Positions 9,514 to 21,421 are shown, counted from the first letter of the stretch. The stretch is 47,265 nt of DNA from Thermosynechococcaceae cyanobacterium YX3bin19 (GCA_030447595.1 JAUJON010000022.1:1-47265), one strand, 5' to 3'. Numbers and translations: made by a program. Notes: generated from the letters alone by a model not told the origin.

Positions 9514-9544
9514 TTCGCTGTAAGTAGTACATTTGTACTATAAT
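9514..9544 (+). promoter_or_regulatory. LexA-box-like palindrome overlapping a promoter
   Basis: TAGTACATTTGTACTA (9525-9540) is a perfect inverted repeat (TAGTACA/TGTACTA, two-base spacer). Its core AGTACATTTGTACT (9526-9539) fits the published cyanobacterial LexA consensus RGTAC-N3-DGTWCB and resembles the Anabaena form TAGTACTAATGTTCTA. It abuts a perfect -10 hexamer TATAAT (9539-9544); a weak -35-like TTCGCT lies at 9514-9519. A repressor bound here would cover the -10 region. The AAA ATPase start is 110 bases downstream. Binding by LexA is inference. Confidence 0.7.
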
Positions 9545-9653
9545 TAAAGAGCTTAAATTCATTGAAGTCGCTGCGATACTCAACCCAAGTATTGAACCAG
9601 CCATTAAAGGGCAGCAGCACTCAGTACCGTTTCAAAAAATTTTTAGGGGTTGT

Positions 9654-10619
9654 ATGTCCCGGTTTAAAAAGCTGTTTTAGAACAAGCAAAAGTCCGCATT
9701 GCCCTCTGGGGTCCCTCAGGCGCTGGCAAAACCCGGACCGCTCTTGAGTTCGCCTCGGGTTTAGGTAAAAAGATTGCCCTGATTGATACTGAGCACGGGC
9801 GATCGCGCCAGTACGCTGATCGGTATGACTTTGATTTGGTCGAGTTAGAAAAATTCCATCCCGACCAGTATATTGAAGCGATTCAGGCAGCCGAAGACGA
9901 AGGACACGACATTGTAATTATCGATAGCCTCACCCACGCTTGGTCTGGGGAAGGCGGTCTGCTAGAAGTGCATGCAGACATTGTTCGCAGAAACCTGGTT
10001 AAAAATGATTTTAGTGCTTGGGACGAAGTGACCCCGATGCATCGTCGATTGATTGAGGCAATGGTTCGTTCATCCTTGCATGTCGTTGCCACCATGCGGA
10101 GCAAAACGGAGTATGCCATGGAGGTGGATGAAAGGGGCAAGACAGTAATCCGTAAGGTGGGGCTGGGGGCCCGACCAACGTAAGAACTTAGAGTATGAGT
10201 TTGACGTGGTTGGCTATATTGACCCAGAACACACGCTGACTATTGAAAAAGACTGTAGTGACTTACTCCAAGACCAGGTTATCAAGCTGCCAACTGCGGA
10301 AGTAGGGATGAAATTAGCCGCCTGGTTCTCTCGCGGAGAACGGCCCGTCTGGAAATTCTCTCAATTTCACCGAGAAATTTTGCTCAAAGCCAAAGCAGCT
10401 CAACGCTGGGAACGCTCAGATACCGCAGCTTTATTATCGCTCTACCACCTAAATCGCTTAGAGGATATTCCTAGCGAATATATTTATCAGCAAATTCGCC
10501 AAGCTCTCAACCTGTCGCCAGTAGAAGGGCTAGAGCGGGTAGAAAAATTACTGCAAATTAAGTCCCAACCCCCAAGAGGAAAGGGTGAACTTGCGCTGGC
10601 TAAAGTGGCAGTAGACTGA
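9654..10619 (+). CDS. AAA_24/Sak4-like RecA-fold ATPase, phage recombination type (two compensating frameshifts)
   Basis: A RecA-fold ATPase of the type common in phages and plasmids (Pfam AAA_24, which includes the Sak4 single-strand annealing proteins). Walker A is GPSGAGKT near residue 20, followed by ALIDTEHGRS. Walker B is HDIVIIDSL. WDEVTPMHRRLIEAM and VVATMRSKTEYAMEVDERGK are typical of the family, as is NLEYEFDVVGYIDPEHTL. The ATG at 9654 follows AGGGG by four bases. One A is missing in a run near 9671 and one G is extra in GGGGG near 10166; the shifts cancel and give 321 residues. The C-terminal 100 residues are helical and not recognised. No other phage gene is nearby. A LexA-box-like operator lies upstream, suggesting induction by DNA damage. 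Strand-annealing function is inferred. Confidence 0.75.
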
Positions 10620-10714
10620 ATTTGCCTACCAAAAGCTTCAAAAATATCCTCCTCAGAATCAGCTTCTAGAGGAGGACTTGTTCGCATCTACTGAGTTGAA
10701 GTGATGAAAGTTGC

Positions 10715-11131
10715 TTAGAGCTGAACATTACCGCCAGCAGCCTGAAATCGAGCTCGAGCCCGTTTGAGAGCTTGGGAAGCTTGAATTCTTCTTGGCCACT
10801 GCCACTTTGCTGGATTTGATTCAGACGAGTTTCCGCCTCTGTGAAGGCACTGCGTGCTTTCTCCCGGTCAATCCTATCGCCCCGTTCAGCTGCATTGACC
10901 AGAACAGTGACTTCATTGTTATCGACTTCCGCAAATCCACCCATTACTGCGATCGCCACCCAGTCCTTACCGGGGCGAACTCGCATCACCCCAGTATCCA
11001 GAGCCGTCAGCAGGGGGACGTGACCTGAGAGGATACCGAGTTGACCCGTAAGTACTGGGTAACACGACTTCTTCAACAGTATCGTCCCAAACTGTTTTAT
11101 CGGGGGTGATTACACGAACCGTTAGCGCCAT
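10715..11131 (-). CDS. atpC: F-type ATP synthase epsilon subunit (two frameshifts)
   Basis: Epsilon subunit of the F1 motor; couples rotation and inhibits ATP hydrolysis. The start at 11131 gives [19 protein letters not shown]. The frame breaks near 11050 (an extra T in ACTTACGGG) and continues [20 protein letters not shown], the conserved core. Near 10770 a second shift leads into [18 protein letters not shown] and the stop at 10715. Corrected length is about 138 residues, normal for cyanobacteria. It follows atpD by 43 bases in the usual atpB-atpE order of cyanobacteria and chloroplasts. Both breaks are probably sequence errors because the protein is part of an essential enzyme. Confidence 0.9.
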
Positions 11132-11174
11132 ATTCTCTTACCATCAAGGACAGTCATTCGGACCCAAATATAGG

Positions 11175-12745
<1,571 letters not shown>

Positions 12746-12758
12746 TCATTTGCCTGAG

Positions 12759-13403
12759 CTAGAAGTGATAGTTGCGGTTATCTACCCAAATGCTGATAGG
12801 AACCGCCCTGCCCTGGGTATCTACCTTGACTTCTACCCGAACAGCGTGTTTCTGCGAGTCTTGTTGCGCTTGACTAATATCCTGATTGATTTGTTCTCGC
12901 AGCGCTTCGGGAATGTAGTAAGTTTCTAGACCGTAGGTGATCTGGTTCCCTGTAAAGCGGCCCTTCAACGCTACTTGGTTGGGAGTGACAGTTGGAACGT
13001 GGCTAAGGCCCACGGGTTTCCAAGGTCCGTCAGTAGCAGTTGGCGCTTCTAGGATCACGTAGAAAGAACTTCCAGCAGCCGAGATCGATTCATCGTTTAC
13101 CTGCTTCCAACCGGGGAGATGCTGGAGGGTCTCGGGTCTGGAAATATCGTAGCCAAGGGTGACGGAGTAGCCTCGCAGAAGGTCGTAGGGATCAACCGGA
13201 GCCGTCTGCAAAATTACCGTCCGCCCGGTTAACTGAGTATAGATTGCCTGGGCTGGTACTGAGAGGATCAGGGCAGTTTGCATCAATAGGGGAACCCATA
13301 GCCGCCAGACAGGCATTAACGGTATTGTGTTCCGAGTTAAAACCTGTGGTTGATTAATACTTGGAGCCTGGCCGGGGCCAGAAGGGAGCCGTTTAGAAGT
13401 CAT
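12759..13403 (-). CDS. GDYXXLXY domain protein, membrane-anchored
   Basis: A 214-residue protein with one hydrophobic segment near residues 32-52 and the family motif as LLRGYSVTLGYD just after it (GDYxxLxY with Gly-Asp replaced by Arg-Gly). The rest is predicted beta-rich and extracytoplasmic. Proteins of this type are usually encoded next to a DUF2157 membrane protein, as here: the start overlaps the end of the upstream DUF2157 gene by 11 bases, suggesting translational coupling and a joint complex. Function unknown. Confidence 0.8.
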   Translation of the reverse strand: MTSKRLPSGPGQAPSINQPQVLTRNTIPLMPVWRLWVPLLMQTALILSVPAQAIYTQLTGRTVILQTAPVDPYDLLRGYSVTLGYDISRPETLQHLPGWKQVNDESISAAGSSFYVILEAPTATDGPWKPVGLSHVPTVTPNQVALKGRFTGNQITYGLETYYIPEALREQINQDISQAQQDSQKHAVRVEVKVDTQGRAVPISIWVDNRNYHF

Positions 13404-14778
13404 GGGTGTTCCCTTTAGTAATCTTTAGGGTAGCCAAGTGCCGCTCGAACCCTAGCCCCGTCACAACGACAGCAGTTCCACATAGCAAAAACACAAAAGA
13501 CTTAACCAGCAGTCCAGTTTCGTACTCTAGTAGCCGGCTGAGAATTTGCAGCGTCAGCAGAACCATACCACCCCAGAAAGTCCGCCGCTCTCCTTGAGCC
13601 AGCCCCACATAGATTAAACTGCTTGCCAGTAGAAACAGCAGCCCATTAAATATCACGACAGCAAAGACAGGAATCGGACTGACGTCGAGATGCCAAACGG
13701 GAACAAAGGCGGTAATCATCAGCAAACAGGCTACATGAGTTGTGCGTCCCCCGTGCCAGCAAGCTTGACGATTACCCTGGCGCATCAAGGACAGCCACTG
13801 GAAAATTGTTAAGGCCACCAGGAGACCCACATCCAGCAACGCAGCCCAGTTTGATGGCGATTGGTCGCTGGATTCTGTCCAGGGCCCAGTCCATAGTTCG
13901 TAAAACGAAGCAACATAAAACAAAATACCGAGAAATAGCAGTGCCAGCCTGCGGGCTAAGGATTGAAACCGGACACTTACCCTTGGCCAGGACCAGTCAT
14001 TGTAGCCCCACAGAAGGGCGGGTGGCAGGACAAAGATGAGGGCAACAATCCAACCCGGTGAGCGATTAAAGATTTCTAGGGCTACTAGAAGGTTCACTTC
14101 TAGCGCAGCAATTCCAAGGGTTACGCCCAAGACGAAAATAGCGCTAGAGCGGCACCAGTAGGCTAGAGGCACAAACAGCAAGCCAGCCAAGAGTGGCATA
14201 TGTGCCAGCAACAGGCGGTACCAGGAATCTCCCTCAGAAACTAGCACTCCTTGCCAGTAGCCCAGTCCTGTCAGCAAAAGGGCCAATCCGCCCAAAGTAG
14301 TGATTTGCAGACCATAGGCCATTACTAGAACACCTAGGCCCCAAGCAAGCAGCAGTCCATAAATTGACCCACCGACGTGAAACATTTGAGCCAGGAGTGC
14401 CATATTTGCCCCTAAGATCAAAGCGCCTAGTAGCAAAAAAAACTGACCCAGTCGCTGCTGCCTTGCTCTCGGTTGTCGCCATAGATAAAAACCAGCAACA
14501 TTGATGCCAACAAATAAACTCAGCAGCAGCGTTACCTTCGCCTCCGGCGACAATGCTTGCCAATGAGCGGCTACTAGAGTGATGATGCCCAAACCCAAAA
14601 GGGCGCTGCCGACCCCGAGCAAAACCAGGATAAAGCGGTTGTGAGCAACAGTCTCCAGGTTAGTGAACTGGTAGCGCGTTTCGAGCTGCTGGTATTGAGT
14701 ACCATCAATCAGCCCCTCAGCCTGCCAAAGTTGGGCTTCTTGATGTAACTGACGCCGGAACTCCTCGGAAATCATCAA
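13393..14778 (-). CDS. DUF2157 multi-pass membrane protein
   Basis: A 461-residue integral membrane protein. The cytoplasmic N-terminus (about residues 1-45) has the family feature EAQLWQAEGLIDGTQYQQLETRY in two adjoining parts, then about 12-14 hydrophobic helices rich in Leu/Gly follow. DUF2157 is a family of unknown function. The pair with the overlapping GDYXXLXY gene is conserved in many bacteria. The start ATG at 14778 follows MMISEEF; either of the first two Met codons is possible. Confidence 0.82.
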   Translation of the reverse strand: MMISEEFRRQLHQEAQLWQAEGLIDGTQYQQLETRYQFTNLETVAHNRFILVLLGVGSALLGLGIITLVAAHWQALSPEAKVTLLLSLFVGINVAGFYLWRQPRARQQRLGQFFLLLGALILGANMALLAQMFHVGGSIYGLLLAWGLGVLVMAYGLQITTLGGLALLLTGLGYWQGVLVSEGDSWYRLLLAHMPLLAGLLFVPLAYWCRSSAIFVLGVTLGIAALEVNLLVALEIFNRSPGWIVALIFVLPPALLWGYNDWSWPRVSVRFQSLARRLALLFLGILFYVASFYELWTGPWTESSDQSPSNWAALLDVGLLVALTIFQWLSLMRQGNRQACWHGGRTTHVACLLMITAFVPVWHLDVSPIPVFAVVIFNGLLFLLASSLIYVGLAQGERRTFWGGMVLLTLQILSRLLEYETGLLVKSFVFLLCGTAVVVTGLGFERHLATLKITKGNTHDF

Positions 14779-15097
14779 AACCTCCCGCTGCAGCGCTTGC
14801 TTTGACGGAATGAACCGCGTTTAGCTCAGCCGAAATATCCTGCAGTGCAGGCATTTATACAAAGCCCCTCATAGGTTGAGGTTGATAGCCCCCAAGGACT
14901 AGCTTTATCAAGCACTAACGTACTCCAACTATGGCATTCGTTCGCGGAGAGTTGGAAGCTGGCTGTGACACGCAGTCAACCTGCACAGGTCTGAGGCGCA
15001 TGAAGTACAAGATTCAGATACAAAACCTGCTTGTATCACATTTTGTAAATCATCCCGGTTGTAATGTCATTCAAACTGCTGTAAACCTAATCGGTGA
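14779..15097. other. Intergenic region between minE and the DUF2157 gene
   Basis: No gene is visible. It holds a perfect 7-bp inverted repeat GATACAA/TTGTATC (15017-15023 and 15031-15037, seven-base loop), placed after minE on the minus strand; it lacks a T-run, so a terminator role is doubtful. The promoter of the DUF2157-GDYXXLXY pair should be near 14800-14900 but no convincing -35/-10 pair was found. Confidence 0.4.
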
Positions 15098-15376
15098 CTA
15101 ATTTTGGCTCACCGTTCTCACACGCCGGATCGGTAGGTTGGCAATCAGAGCCGTCGTTCGTTGATCGCTTTCCAAGGAGAACTCCAAAGCCTCAGTATCC
15201 AGCTCCACGTAGCGGGAGACAACTTCTAAAATCTCCTGCCGCATGGCTTCAACAGTTTGAGGGGACAAATCCGTGCGGTCGTGGGCCAGGACTAGCTTAA
15301 GACGCTGCTTGACTTCTGCGCGACTGCTAGCGGTGTCTGTTCGAGGAAAAAGTCGTTCTAGTAGGTCGCTGATCAT
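15098..15376 (-). CDS. minE: Cell division topological specificity factor MinE
   Basis: A 92-residue MinE. It drives the oscillation of MinD and so keeps the FtsZ ring at midcell. It starts [13 protein letters not shown] (membrane-targeting helix), has the anti-MinCD region [20 protein letters not shown] and the dimerisation part [21 protein letters not shown]. It is the last gene of a minC-minD-minE operon; 55 bases separate it from minD. Confidence 0.95.
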   Translation of the reverse strand: MISDLLERLFPRTDTASSRAEVKQRLKLVLAHDRTDLSPQTVEAMRQEILEVVSRYVELDTEALEFSLESDQRTTALIANLPIRRVRTVSQN

Positions 15377-15431
15377 GGAAGTTTAACCAGTTGAAGGGAG
15401 CGCTAACGAACTTAGGAGCTGCCAAGCTTAA

Positions 15432-16238
15432 CTATCTTGGTGAACTGCGAAACAACCGGCGTAGCCGGCTGAGAAAATTGTCTTGAGCAACATTTAAGTC
15501 AATAAAGTCAACTCTCTCGCCTTCGAGGCGCCGGGCAATGTTTTCAAAAGCCATACCGGCTATGGAGAGTTTCTCCGCCAGGACTAAGGGTTCGCCCCGG
15601 TTCGTTGAAACAATCACCCGCTCGTCGTCTGGAACAACTCCAATCAGTGGAATCGAGAGAATTTCTTGAACATCTTGAACAGACATCATGTCGTTAGCTT
15701 GCACCATGCCCGGTCGCAGCCGATTGATAATCAGGTGGATCTGCTTGATTCGCTCGGCTTCTAGCAAACCGACAACGCGATCAGCATCCCGGACTGCAGC
15801 AATTTCTGGCGTTGTTACGACTAAGGCTTCTTGAGCCGCTGCGATCGCATTTTGAAACCCCAATTCGATCCCAGCAGGACAATCCACCAGAACATAATCG
15901 AATTTCTCGGACAAGTCCTGAATCAGTTTCTTCATCTGTTCAGGAGTCACCGCATCCTTATTGCGGTTTTGGGCCGCAGGCAGCAAAGCCAATTGGTTTT
16001 GCCGCTTATCTTTAACCAATGCCTGCTCCAGCCGGCACTCCCCTGCGATCACTTCCAGGGCAGTATAGACCACCCGGTTTTCCAGCCCCAGCAGCAAGTC
16101 TAGATTTCTCAAGCCAAAGTCGGCGTCGACTAAAGCCACCTGACGCCCGAGCCGGGCAAGCGCCATTCCAAGGTTAGCAGTGGAGGTTGTTTTACCCACC
16201 CCTCCCTTGCCAGAAGTAACTACAATAACGCGACTCAT
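15432..16238 (-). CDS. minD: Septum site-determining ATPase MinD
   Basis: A ParA/MinD-type ATPase that binds the membrane, recruits MinC and is released by MinE. The deviant Walker A is GKGGVGKT (residues 10-17, K11 and K16); VDADFGLRNLDLLLGLE and DYVLVDCPAGIELGF are the other nucleotide-site motifs. The C-terminal amphipathic helix NFLSRLRRLFRSS serves as the membrane anchor. The start was set at ATG 16238 (MSRVIVVTSGK), the family start, although the reading frame is open 16 codons further upstream. 268 residues. Confidence 0.96.
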   Translation of the reverse strand: MSRVIVVTSGKGGVGKTTSTANLGMALARLGRQVALVDADFGLRNLDLLLGLENRVVYTALEVIAGECRLEQALVKDKRQNQLALLPAAQNRNKDAVTPEQMKKLIQDLSEKFDYVLVDCPAGIELGFQNAIAAAQEALVVTTPEIAAVRDADRVVGLLEAERIKQIHLIINRLRPGMVQANDMMSVQDVQEILSIPLIGVVPDDERVIVSTNRGEPLVLAEKLSIAGMAFENIARRLEGERVDFIDLNVAQDNFLSRLRRLFRSSPR

Positions 16239-16342
16239 GAGACCTAAAACTCGCGAATAGACCACTGGCGGGTAGCAGCTAACCATCCCCCCAGAGATAC
16301 ACAGTTTAAGGTAATTCGGCGAGCTTGAATAGAGGCAAAGCC

Positions 16343-17106
<764 letters not shown>

Positions 17107-17184
17107 GCGACAAGGGTGCTAGCGAGATTTACTCAACGGGTTGTGTAAAACACTGATGGGGTTATGGAGATTGCCCGCTCTAGG

Positions 17185-18066
17185 CTAGTTTGAAGGGCTC
17201 TGGCTCACCACCTGCAGGCGCTGGGAAATCATAGTCATCCCACCTTCGCGGATCAAGATAGCGGAGAGCCAGCGACTCGCTGCCTGGGCCGGTGCTTTAC
17301 CCACTTTGAAGATACCACCGGATGACAGCGCTTCCAGCTTGACTGGGCCGTTCTTGAGATAGTTGCCAGGAGTGATTGGTTCTTCTAACGCAGCACCTAG
17401 GAGTAAACCATCTCCCAGCGGTTCTTTGACAATTGCATCAAAGTTGTAGGTCTGACCCACTTTGACCTGTTGAGGTAGATTTACCTGAACTGTTGGCGGT
17501 TTGGCCCCGGAAGTCACTTGACTGCGCTCTGACAAAATTTCCTGGCGCAGAATTTTTTGACCAGCAATTCGTTGGCGAGCCGTAATGGTTGCCTTGAGAG
17601 CCAGTTTTTGATTACCAGCTGGCTGCGTTCCGGTAATTGTAGTCACGGTCTCAGCGATGAATCCTTGGCCATTAGGCCGCCAGGACTTCAGTTCGGTCCG
17701 GTAGTTTAGTGTGGGGTAGCGCTGCCAAAAGTCAGCCAGAGTCTTCTCTAGTGTTTGCCGGGTTAAACCGTCGGAGTGGGTAAAATTTGGGCTGTAGAAT
17801 TGCATAACGGCCTTAAGATTGCGCCCATTCGCTGCGGCATCAATCTGAGTCAAGGTACTTTTCAGGGATTGGGGTGCCGTTGCCGGGGTGGCGGCGAACA
17901 GGGTTTGAGGCTGAGGCTGAGCTTGAGCTTGCCGCAGGGTAGCACTCTCAACTGTGGCACCTAAAGCAAGCGTCAGCAGGAGCAATATCTTCCAGCCCGG
18001 TTGTAACAGGTAGGCTAATGTAGGGAAAACAGTTTTGGATTTCAGCGAGATTGAAGGTTTATGCAT
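17185..18066 (-). CDS. NTF2-like (SnoaL-type) domain secreted protein, function unknown
   Basis: A 293-residue protein. Residues about 26-45 form a signal peptide or anchor ending near QAQAQPQP. Residues about 68-165 fit the NTF2-like fold (IDAAANGRNLKAVMQFYSP, then FTHSDGLTRQTLEKTLADFW and TLNYRTELKSW). A beta-rich domain follows (VQVNLPQQVKVGQTYNFDAIV). Role unknown. It lies just upstream of minCDE on the same strand and could share its transcript, and it is divergent from murG across about 100 bases that must hold both promoters. Confidence 0.75.
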   Translation of the reverse strand: MHKPSISLKSKTVFPTLAYLLQPGWKILLLLTLALGATVESATLRQAQAQPQPQTLFAATPATAPQSLKSTLTQIDAAANGRNLKAVMQFYSPNFTHSDGLTRQTLEKTLADFWQRYPTLNYRTELKSWRPNGQGFIAETVTTITGTQPAGNQKLALKATITARQRIAGQKILRQEILSERSQVTSGAKPPTVQVNLPQQVKVGQTYNFDAIVKEPLGDGLLLGAALEEPITPGNYLKNGPVKLEALSSGGIFKVGKAPAQAASRWLSAILIREGGMTMISQRLQVVSQSPSN

Positions 18067-18165
18067 GGGGTAAAGGCAGCTGCGGTTGCATCGTTCAGAT
18101 CCTAAAGTAACCTTAAATTTTGAGCCATGATGATTTGAGATTCAATTTAGTCTGGGTTGTGGGGA

Positions 18166-19293
18166 ATGTCACCTGTAAAAACTTCATTCGATTCAGCTTC
18201 CCTGGCAGCAGCAAAACAGCCAGAAGTTCAATCATCTAGGCGGTTGTTAATTGCTGCTAGTGGTACGGGCGGACACTTGTTTCCCGCCCTTGCTGTAGCT
18301 GAGCAGCTACCGGCATACCAGATTGAGTGGCTCGGGGTACCCAATCGATTGGAGACTCGTCTGGTTCCGGCCCAGTACCCTTTACACACGGTTGAGGTGG
18401 AAGGATTTCAGCAACGACCTGGCTTTGGCTCTCTGGTAATTCTCAGTCGATTAGCTGGCGCTATTGTTCAGGTTAGACGCTTACTCCAGCAAGGGAAGTT
18501 TGGCGGCGTTCTCACCACTGGGGGTTACATCGCTGCCCCGGCCATCATTGCCGGTCGCTCTTTAGGGCTACCAACAGTGCTCCATGAATCGAATGCTCTC
18601 CCCGGTAAAGTGACTCGTTGGCTGAGTCCCTGGTGTAGTGTAGTCGCACTCGGGTTTGCTGAATCTGCTCAATACCTGCGGAAAGCTGAGGCGGTTCACG
18701 TCGGTACCCCCGTCCGGTCTGATTTCTCCCAACTCCGTGGGTTGGAGATGGCGATTCCAGATCAGGCTTGCCTCATTGTCGTCGTTGGGGGGAGTCAGGG
18801 AGCGGTAGCGATTAACCAGCTGGTGCGCCAATGTGCCACCGCTTGGTTGGATCAGGGCACTTGGATTGTCCATCTGACTGGGGAGCAAGATGAATCAGTC
18901 CATGAATTTCAGCATCCGCACTACCTACCCATGCCTTTTTATGACAATATGGCAGGGCTGTTGCAGCGGGCCGACCTCGCTATTAGTCGTGCTGGGGCTG
19001 GTACGCTCAGCGAACTTGCCGTGACAGGCACCCCAGCCATTCTCATCCCCTACCCCTATGCAGCAGAGGATCACCAGACCTTCAATGCCACAGCTTTTGC
19101 GACAGTGGGGGCGGCCAAAATATTTCCAGAAACCGATCTAACCCCAGAAATCTTAGAAGTAGAGGTGTTGACGCTCCTACGATCGCCGCAGACCCGTCAA
19201 GAAATGGCTCGGCAGGCAAAGCAATTGACCATCCCCAACAGCGCCGAACGCTTAGCCCAACTCGTTCGCCAACTCATCGAAGATAAGCAGTAG
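18166..19293 (+). CDS. murG: UDP-GlcNAc:lipid I N-acetylglucosaminyltransferase MurG
   Basis: Adds GlcNAc to lipid I to make lipid II for peptidoglycan, at the cytoplasmic face of the membrane. A GT-B fold enzyme: N-terminal motif ASGTGGHLFPALAVAEQL, TTGGYIAAPAIIAGRSLGLP in the acceptor domain, VVGGSQGAVAINQLV at the start of the C-terminal domain, and ISRAGAGTLSELAVTGTPAI with YPYAAEDHQTFNA at the sugar-nucleotide site. ATG 18166 is preferred to TTG 18157; both have poor ribosome binding sites. About 375 residues with a short N-terminal extension. It converges on txlA with three bases between stops. Confidence 0.95.
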   Translation: MSPVKTSFDSASLAAAKQPEVQSSRRLLIAASGTGGHLFPALAVAEQLPAYQIEWLGVPNRLETRLVPAQYPLHTVEVEGFQQRPGFGSLVILSRLAGAIVQVRRLLQQGKFGGVLTTGGYIAAPAIIAGRSLGLPTVLHESNALPGKVTRWLSPWCSVVALGFAESAQYLRKAEAVHVGTPVRSDFSQLRGLEMAIPDQACLIVVVGGSQGAVAINQLVRQCATAWLDQGTWIVHLTGEQDESVHEFQHPHYLPMPFYDNMAGLLQRADLAISRAGAGTLSELAVTGTPAILIPYPYAAEDHQTFNATAFATVGAAKIFPETDLTPEILEVEVLTLLRSPQTRQEMARQAKQLTIPNSAERLAQLVRQLIEDKQ

Positions 19294-19296
19294 CTC

Positions 19297-19878
19297 TTAC
19301 TCGCTAGGCTGCCCACCATGGCCCCGAGGATCATCAGGGCGAGGCTTGGCAGCAGTTTCAACCAACGAAACTTTACCCGTTGTTCCCGCATGAGGTAAGG
19401 GGTTACCCGCTACTAGTGCCGATACGTTGGCTCCCAGAATACTGCGGGGCTGTAGACCGATCGCGCTAGCAATGGTTTCCCCTTGAGGATTCAAAAAAAT
19501 AAAGTGAGGAATACCGTCCACCCGGTAGTGCAACATTTCCGGCAACCACTTAGGATTATCCACGTTTAGCATCACAACGTTAAGCTGCTCCCCATACCGC
19601 TGCTCTAAATCATAGATATCCTGAGCCATGGCCTGGCAGCTGGTACACCAGTTGGCATAAAACTCCATTAGAGTTGGTTTTTGATTGGTTAAAGCTCTTT
19701 CTAAGGGGGTAGATGCTTTCGCCAAAGCACTGAGAGAGACTGTGTTTTGCTGAGTGCGAAATCCTAAAAAGACGGCAACGCTCAGAGCAACAGCCACCAG
19801 GACAATCAATAGGTTTCTCACTTGCCTGCCAAGGGACGCGGGTTGGTTTTGCTCATGGGGCGAAAGGTTGGCAGCCAT
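19297..19878 (-). CDS. txlA: Membrane-anchored thioredoxin-like protein (TxlA/HCF164 type)
   Basis: A thiol-disulfide protein of the thylakoid lumen side, homologous to plant HCF164, thought to reduce apoproteins such as cytochrome b6f components with electrons from CcdA. With start ATG 19878 (MAANLSPHEQ), residues 22-40 form the anchor and the active site WCTSC has cysteines at 78 and 81; EFYANWCTSCQAM and VDGIPHFIFLNPQGE (cis-Pro loop) complete the thioredoxin fold. A start seven codons upstream is also possible. Confidence 0.9.
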   Translation of the reverse strand: MAANLSPHEQNQPASLGRQVRNLLIVLVAVALSVAVFLGFRTQQNTVSLSALAKASTPLERALTNQKPTLMEFYANWCTSCQAMAQDIYDLEQRYGEQLNVVMLNVDNPKWLPEMLHYRVDGIPHFIFLNPQGETIASAIGLQPRSILGANVSALVAGNPLPHAGTTGKVSLVETAAKPRPDDPRGHGGQPSE

Positions 19879-19938
19879 AGGATCATTTGCAGAAAACACC
19901 CCTCTAGTTTAAACCCAGAGTTCTTACCCTAGAGTTTT

Positions 19939-21421
19939 CTAGCGACCCATCTCACTCCGGATAAACGCTGCCAACCAGTTTTTGACATGGTAGGTGGCCC
20001 GACAGTCATCCTCGTTATAGCGAAGAATCGCCTCAAGAAACGCCCGATCGCCTGTCTGCAGCCACTGGGTGTACCAGTAAATTGATTGGGCTCCATCCGC
20101 TGCGGCATCGCGCCATTGAAAGCCTAACCAATTAGCGATCTGCTTCAGCGTGTAGCTTTCAACGGGCAGTGCTACCTTTTCGGTCACCCATTGGTGCAGA
20201 TCGACAAAGCGGCTCAGTAACGGTTTGATCAGGTGACCGGGAGTCCGATAGAGCTTGGCTAACCGTTCCATGGTCTGGACTTCATAAGCACAGAAGTGAA
20301 AGATTGGTGCTGTTGGGTAGACTTGGACTAAACTGAGGAACTGCTGCCAAACCAGTATTTCCGCCTCCGGCGATTCTGCCAAAAAAGGCTGAAAGGTTTC
20401 GCTGCCAGCTTCCCGGTTGACCACCAAAACCCCGTGCAGGTAGGTCAGGTTCAGTCCAGGTTCTGCCTCAATGTCAAAGTACAGTTCTACCGTTGCCGTC
20501 GGTAAGAGATCTTGAACCAGAGACCCAACAGCGATCGCGTCTGCTGCAAAAAACATCCGCAGAATTTTTCTGTAGCAGAATTGCCTGGTTCTGATTGACT
20601 GCTTGCGCCTGTTGGACAAGCTTTACAGCAGCATCTCGCCCAAAACCTGATAAGGGCCCAAGATGACTAGGATCGGCAGCGGCCAAAGCTTCTACGCTTG
20701 TTAGGTTAAGCTGCTGTAAAGCTGGGTAGCGACTGGGTGTGACACCCGGTAGCAGTGATAGATGTTGCTGAGATTGAGCAATCCTGTAGCAATGGTTAAA
20801 CCAAGGGCAGAGGCTGCAACGGTTGCGGGCAATAAATACCTCTGGCTCCTGCTGCTGCTGGATCGTCTGGGTCAGCGTTGCTAAAATTGTTTGCATCTGG
20901 GGCAAGACTTGCCATAAGTCCACGGCATAGCGGCCCTTCTCCCGCAGCCATAACCAAGCAGTTTCCGGCCAAGCCCCTGGGTTGCAGCTAATAACTGAAC
21001 ATGGAAAGCAACAACAATTTGGTACTCCAACTTAGGACGCTTACTCAGCCTAATATCACTAGGAACATAGAGCCAATTTCCAAAATAGGAGTGCCCAGGC
21101 TGTTTGATCAGCAAGTTAGGTTTACTGACGAACAGTAAGCCTGACTGCTCAACCAGCAGAATACCTTGATAGATTCGCTCTACCCCTGGCGCATGAGTTC
21201 TAGCGTTGCCTGGGCTCCTGTTGCCCAATCCAGCTCTGGGTAGTGGGGACGATGCCAGGTCTGGTCCGCTAGAACCGCTTGTTGATGCACGAAACTATCC
21301 TGCATCAGTTTGACTAGAAAATCGCTGGGCGGTAGTTTCTGGCTGCGATCGCCGTAGGTGTCTAAAAAGCACGACGACCACAGCGCTGGTAGTTCAGCAG
21401 CAGTTCAGCAGTAAGCAGCAT
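19939..21421 (-). CDS. TM0106-type RecB-like putative nuclease (several frameshifts)
   Basis: Predicted nuclease of about 493 residues. The start at 21421 reads MLLTAELLLNYQRCGRRAF; a missing T in the T-run near 21369 then leads to LDTYGDRSQKLPPSDFLVK. The middle holds VERIYQGILLVEQSGLLF and a cysteine cluster CSLCPWFNHC like the Fe-S ligands of RecB/Cas4 relatives, then a helix-hairpin-helix-like stretch. The C-terminal part is RNase H-like with YFDIEAEP and LRYNEDDCRATYHVKNW, the acidic residues of a DEDD exonuclease. Frame changes occur near 21200, 20960 and 20570 too. Family function is not established. The breaks may be sequence errors, though their number leaves true decay possible. Confidence 0.75.

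Noticed and set aside
9654-10619. Prophage
   Set aside because: No integrase, structural or lysis genes lie near; neighbours are nitroreductase and ATP synthase genes.
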